Source of the DNA: Clostridia bacterium
GTDB taxonomy: Bacteria; Bacillota_A; Clostridia; Oscillospirales; CAG-272
DNA: 6,905 nucleotides
Direction of reading: 5' to 3'
NCBI GenBank assembly: GCA_017457545.1
Contig: JAFTHF010000216.1
Coordinates: 1 to 6,905 of the forward strand
Position numbers and translations under genes: made by a program. This document shows positions 5,596-6,905 of the stretch, one piece after another (the stretch's first letter is position 1; each line of letters opens with the position of its first letter). Under the pieces are notes generated by a model. That model was not told the origin of the DNA, did not search any database, and was given only the letters and a program-made list of their open reading frames with translations.

Positions 5596-6396
5596 TTAAG
5601 GTCTCAAGCCCATTCCACCCTCAAGAGTTAATGTTTCTCCGTTCATATATTTAAAGTCAGGAGATGCAAGGCCTACACAGGCTCTGCCTATTTCTGTTTC
5701 GGGGTCTGCATAGTGACCTGCAGGTGGCATTTTAACATTAGCCTTAAATGCCTCGGGGTAAGCTTTTTCAAAGTTTTCAAGCTGAGAGGTCCAGGCAAGA
5801 GGACAAATTACATTTGTATTGATGCCATCCTTTGCCCATTCGGTTGCAGCTACTCTTGAAAGGCCACGGATTCCCTCCTTGGCTGCAGCATAGGAGCATT
5901 GACCGTAGTTGCCGAAAAGTCCTGCGCCTGATGCAAAGTTTATAATTGTACCCTTTGTTTCCTTAAGATAAGGATAGCAGGCCTTCATATAATAGAATGT
6001 AGCGTAAAGGCCCGAATACATGGCAAGGTCAAACTGCTCAGTTGTGTGGTCCTGAATTGTAACACCTGACGCAGATGCCTGTGCATTATTAATAAGCACA
6101 TCTATTCTGCCGAATTCATTAATTGCTGCGTCAACCACGCTCTTTGCGATTGCTTCATTATCGCTACCTGCGGAAATATCGGCAGAGATAGCAAGAACCT
6201 TTATTCCGTAAAGGCGCTCCAGCTCCTCCTTTGCCTTTTCAAGCTTGGCTACATTTCTGCCGGTAATAACAAGGTTGGCGCCCTCCTTTGCATATGCAGT
6301 TGCAATTCCGTATCCGATAGAGCCGCATCTGCCGTCTGACAATACAGCATAGCCTGCACCAGTAATTATAGCTGTTTTATTTTTTAAGTATCCCAT
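5596..6396 (-). CDS. SDR family NAD(P)-dependent oxidoreductase
   Basis: Cytoplasmic short-chain dehydrogenase/reductase of 266 residues, close to the classical length (~250). The dinucleotide-binding fold begins at ITGAG (11-15), but the usual TGxxxGIG is stretched by about eight residues to reach GSIGYGIA (25-32). R47 in ITGRN after the second strand hints at NADPH, though this is uncertain. NNAQ (103-106) replaces NNAG. The catalytic Ser, Tyr and Lys are S156, Y169 and K173 (YxxxK). The helix-4 position that usually holds the fourth catalytic residue, Asn, reads Gly (G129 in MYSGLYATF). The C-terminus GGMGLRP is typical. AAGGAG at 6403-6408 lies six bases before ATG. The gene is monocistronic between its own promoter and terminator. 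The substrate is unknown; calling it FabG or a hydroxysteroid dehydrogenase would be a guess. Confidence 0.88.
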   Translation of the reverse strand: MGYLKNKTAIITGAGYAVLSDGRCGSIGYGIATAYAKEGANLVITGRNVAKLEKAKEELERLYGIKVLAISADISAGSDNEAIAKSVVDAAINEFGRIDVLINNAQASASGVTIQDHTTEQFDLAMYSGLYATFYYMKACYPYLKETKGTIINFASGAGLFGNYGQCSYAAAKEGIRGLSRVAATEWAKDGINTNVICPLAWTSQLENFEKAYPEAFKANVKMPPAGHYADPETEIGRACVGLASPDFKYMNGETLTLEGGMGLRP

Positions 6397-6423
6397 AATA
6401 CTCTCCTTAATTCTTTTTTATTT

Positions 6424-6452
6424 AGTTTAGCACAAATCAATGTAATTTACAA
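6424..6452 (-). promoter_or_regulatory. Promoter of the SDR gene
   Basis: On the minus strand TTGTAA (6447-6452), 17 bases, then TAAACT (6424-6429), with TGTGC before the -10 giving a TRTGn extended element. An 11-base palindrome TGTAA-T-TTACA (6441-6451) overlaps the -35 and could be an operator. The promoter starts within the T tract of the plsY terminator. Confidence 0.65.
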
Positions 6453-6479
6453 TAAAAAACTGCCACCAGGGTGGCAGTT
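6453..6479 (-). terminator. Rho-independent terminator of plsY
   Basis: A 9-bp stem (6458-6466 with 6471-6479; AACTGCCAC/GTGGCAGTT) with a four-base loop is followed on the minus strand by a TTTTTT run (6454-6459, partly within the stem). It begins three bases after the plsY stop and marks plsY as the last gene of its unit. Confidence 0.92.
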
Positions 6480-6482
6480 AAT

Positions 6483-6905
6483 TTATTTTACCTCGGAAGG
6501 CTCTTTCTCTGCTTCGATTACAGGCTCTTTTACAGCTTTATTCTTTTTGCCGAAAAGATAAAACCTGTTTTCGGTACCCTTAAACAGTCTTATAAAGTTC
6601 TGGTAATGACGGATTGCCATAAATAAAACTATGCCTGTGCAAATTAAAATTACAGTAAGTGAGCTATCAAAAAGCCAAAGGGTAAGAGGGCATGTGAGCA
6701 TAGCAACAACTGTGGAAAGTGACATATACTTTGTAGTCAAAAGTAAAATAACCATAAGTACTGTTGCAATAAGGCCTGCACGCCAATCCACAACCCACAT
6801 AGTAGACAAGGAAACAAGAAAGCCCTTGCCACCCTTGAATTTATAGAAGACGGGGTAGGCGTGACCAAGCATGGCAAAAGCGCCCGTATACACAGCTCCA
6901 AGCTG
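6483..6905 (-). CDS. plsY: Glycerol-3-phosphate acyltransferase PlsY, 3' part
   Basis: Membrane enzyme that transfers an acyl group from acyl-phosphate to glycerol 3-phosphate, making lysophosphatidic acid in phospholipid synthesis. The frame runs open to the right edge, so the N-terminal ~65-70 residues, including the first conserved loop, are missing; GTG at 6893 is an internal Val codon, not the start. In the visible 140 residues, GHAYPVFYKFKGGKG (14-28) is the second PlsY motif and RHYQNFIRLFKGTENRF (99-115) the third, with H100, N103, R106 and E112. Hydrophobic spans at about 43-58, 63-79 and 83-98 are membrane helices. The C-terminus is a charged Lys/Glu tail (120-140), longer than in many PlsY proteins. 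A terminator follows directly; gpsA, a frequent neighbour, is not downstream. Confidence 0.95.
   Translation of the reverse strand, partial: QLGAVYTGAFAMLGHAYPVFYKFKGGKGFLVSLSTMWVVDWRAGLIATVLMVILLLTTKYMSLSTVVAMLTCPLTLWLFDSSLTVILICTGIVLFMAIRHYQNFIRLFKGTENRFYLFGKKNKAVKEPVIEAEKEPSEVK

Noticed and set aside
1..6905. Search for CRISPR arrays, insertion sequences, prophage genes, toxin-antitoxin pairs, defence systems, tRNA or rRNA.
   Set aside because: Nothing resembling these was found. All coding space is filled by co-directional metabolic, transport and regulatory genes with short intergenic gaps.

Overview
The window looks like a chromosomal stretch from a low-GC Gram-positive anaerobe, most likely a gut Clostridia (Ruminococcaceae/Oscillospiraceae-like). 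This is inferred from the AT-rich intergenic DNA, strong AGGAGG-type ribosome sites, a TTG start, extended -10 promoters and the gene types. Taxonomy was not tested. Every supported gene lies on the minus strand, so the region is described here in transcription order, from high to low coordinates.

Layout: (i) the 3' part of plsY (membrane glycerol-3-phosphate acyltransferase) enters from the right edge and ends at a strong terminator. (ii) A single-gene unit follows, an SDR oxidoreductase with an unusually long glycine loop, with its own promoter and terminator. (iii) Next is a SulP-family anion transporter with a STAS domain, starting at TTG behind a perfect-consensus promoter. It is followed 21 nt later by a Cof-type HAD phosphatase, probably as a two-gene operon. 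(iv) A 537-residue sigma factor follows: an ECF-like sigma2/sigma4 head joined to about 360 residues of uncharacterised, winged-helix-like sequence. (v) Then comes ldhA, a fermentative D-lactate dehydrogenase, with an inverted-repeat operator candidate at its promoter. (vi) At the left edge a promoter and ribosome site start another gene, of which only three codons and one further base are visible.

The genes do not form one pathway. They read as a run of mostly independent housekeeping and accessory units: membrane lipid synthesis, an oxidoreductase, anion uptake, a phosphatase, a regulator and fermentation. Links between units are regulatory at best. ldhA and sulP both carry upstream palindromes of the 18-bp Rex type (7-4-7), the sulP one being the closer match to the clostridial consensus. 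The promoters share a TGn extended -10.

I see no CRISPR array, mobile element, tRNA/rRNA, toxin-antitoxin pair or defence system. The least-described item is the sigma factor with its long C-terminal extension and no adjacent anti-sigma gene. No gene-free stretch exceeds about 175 bases.
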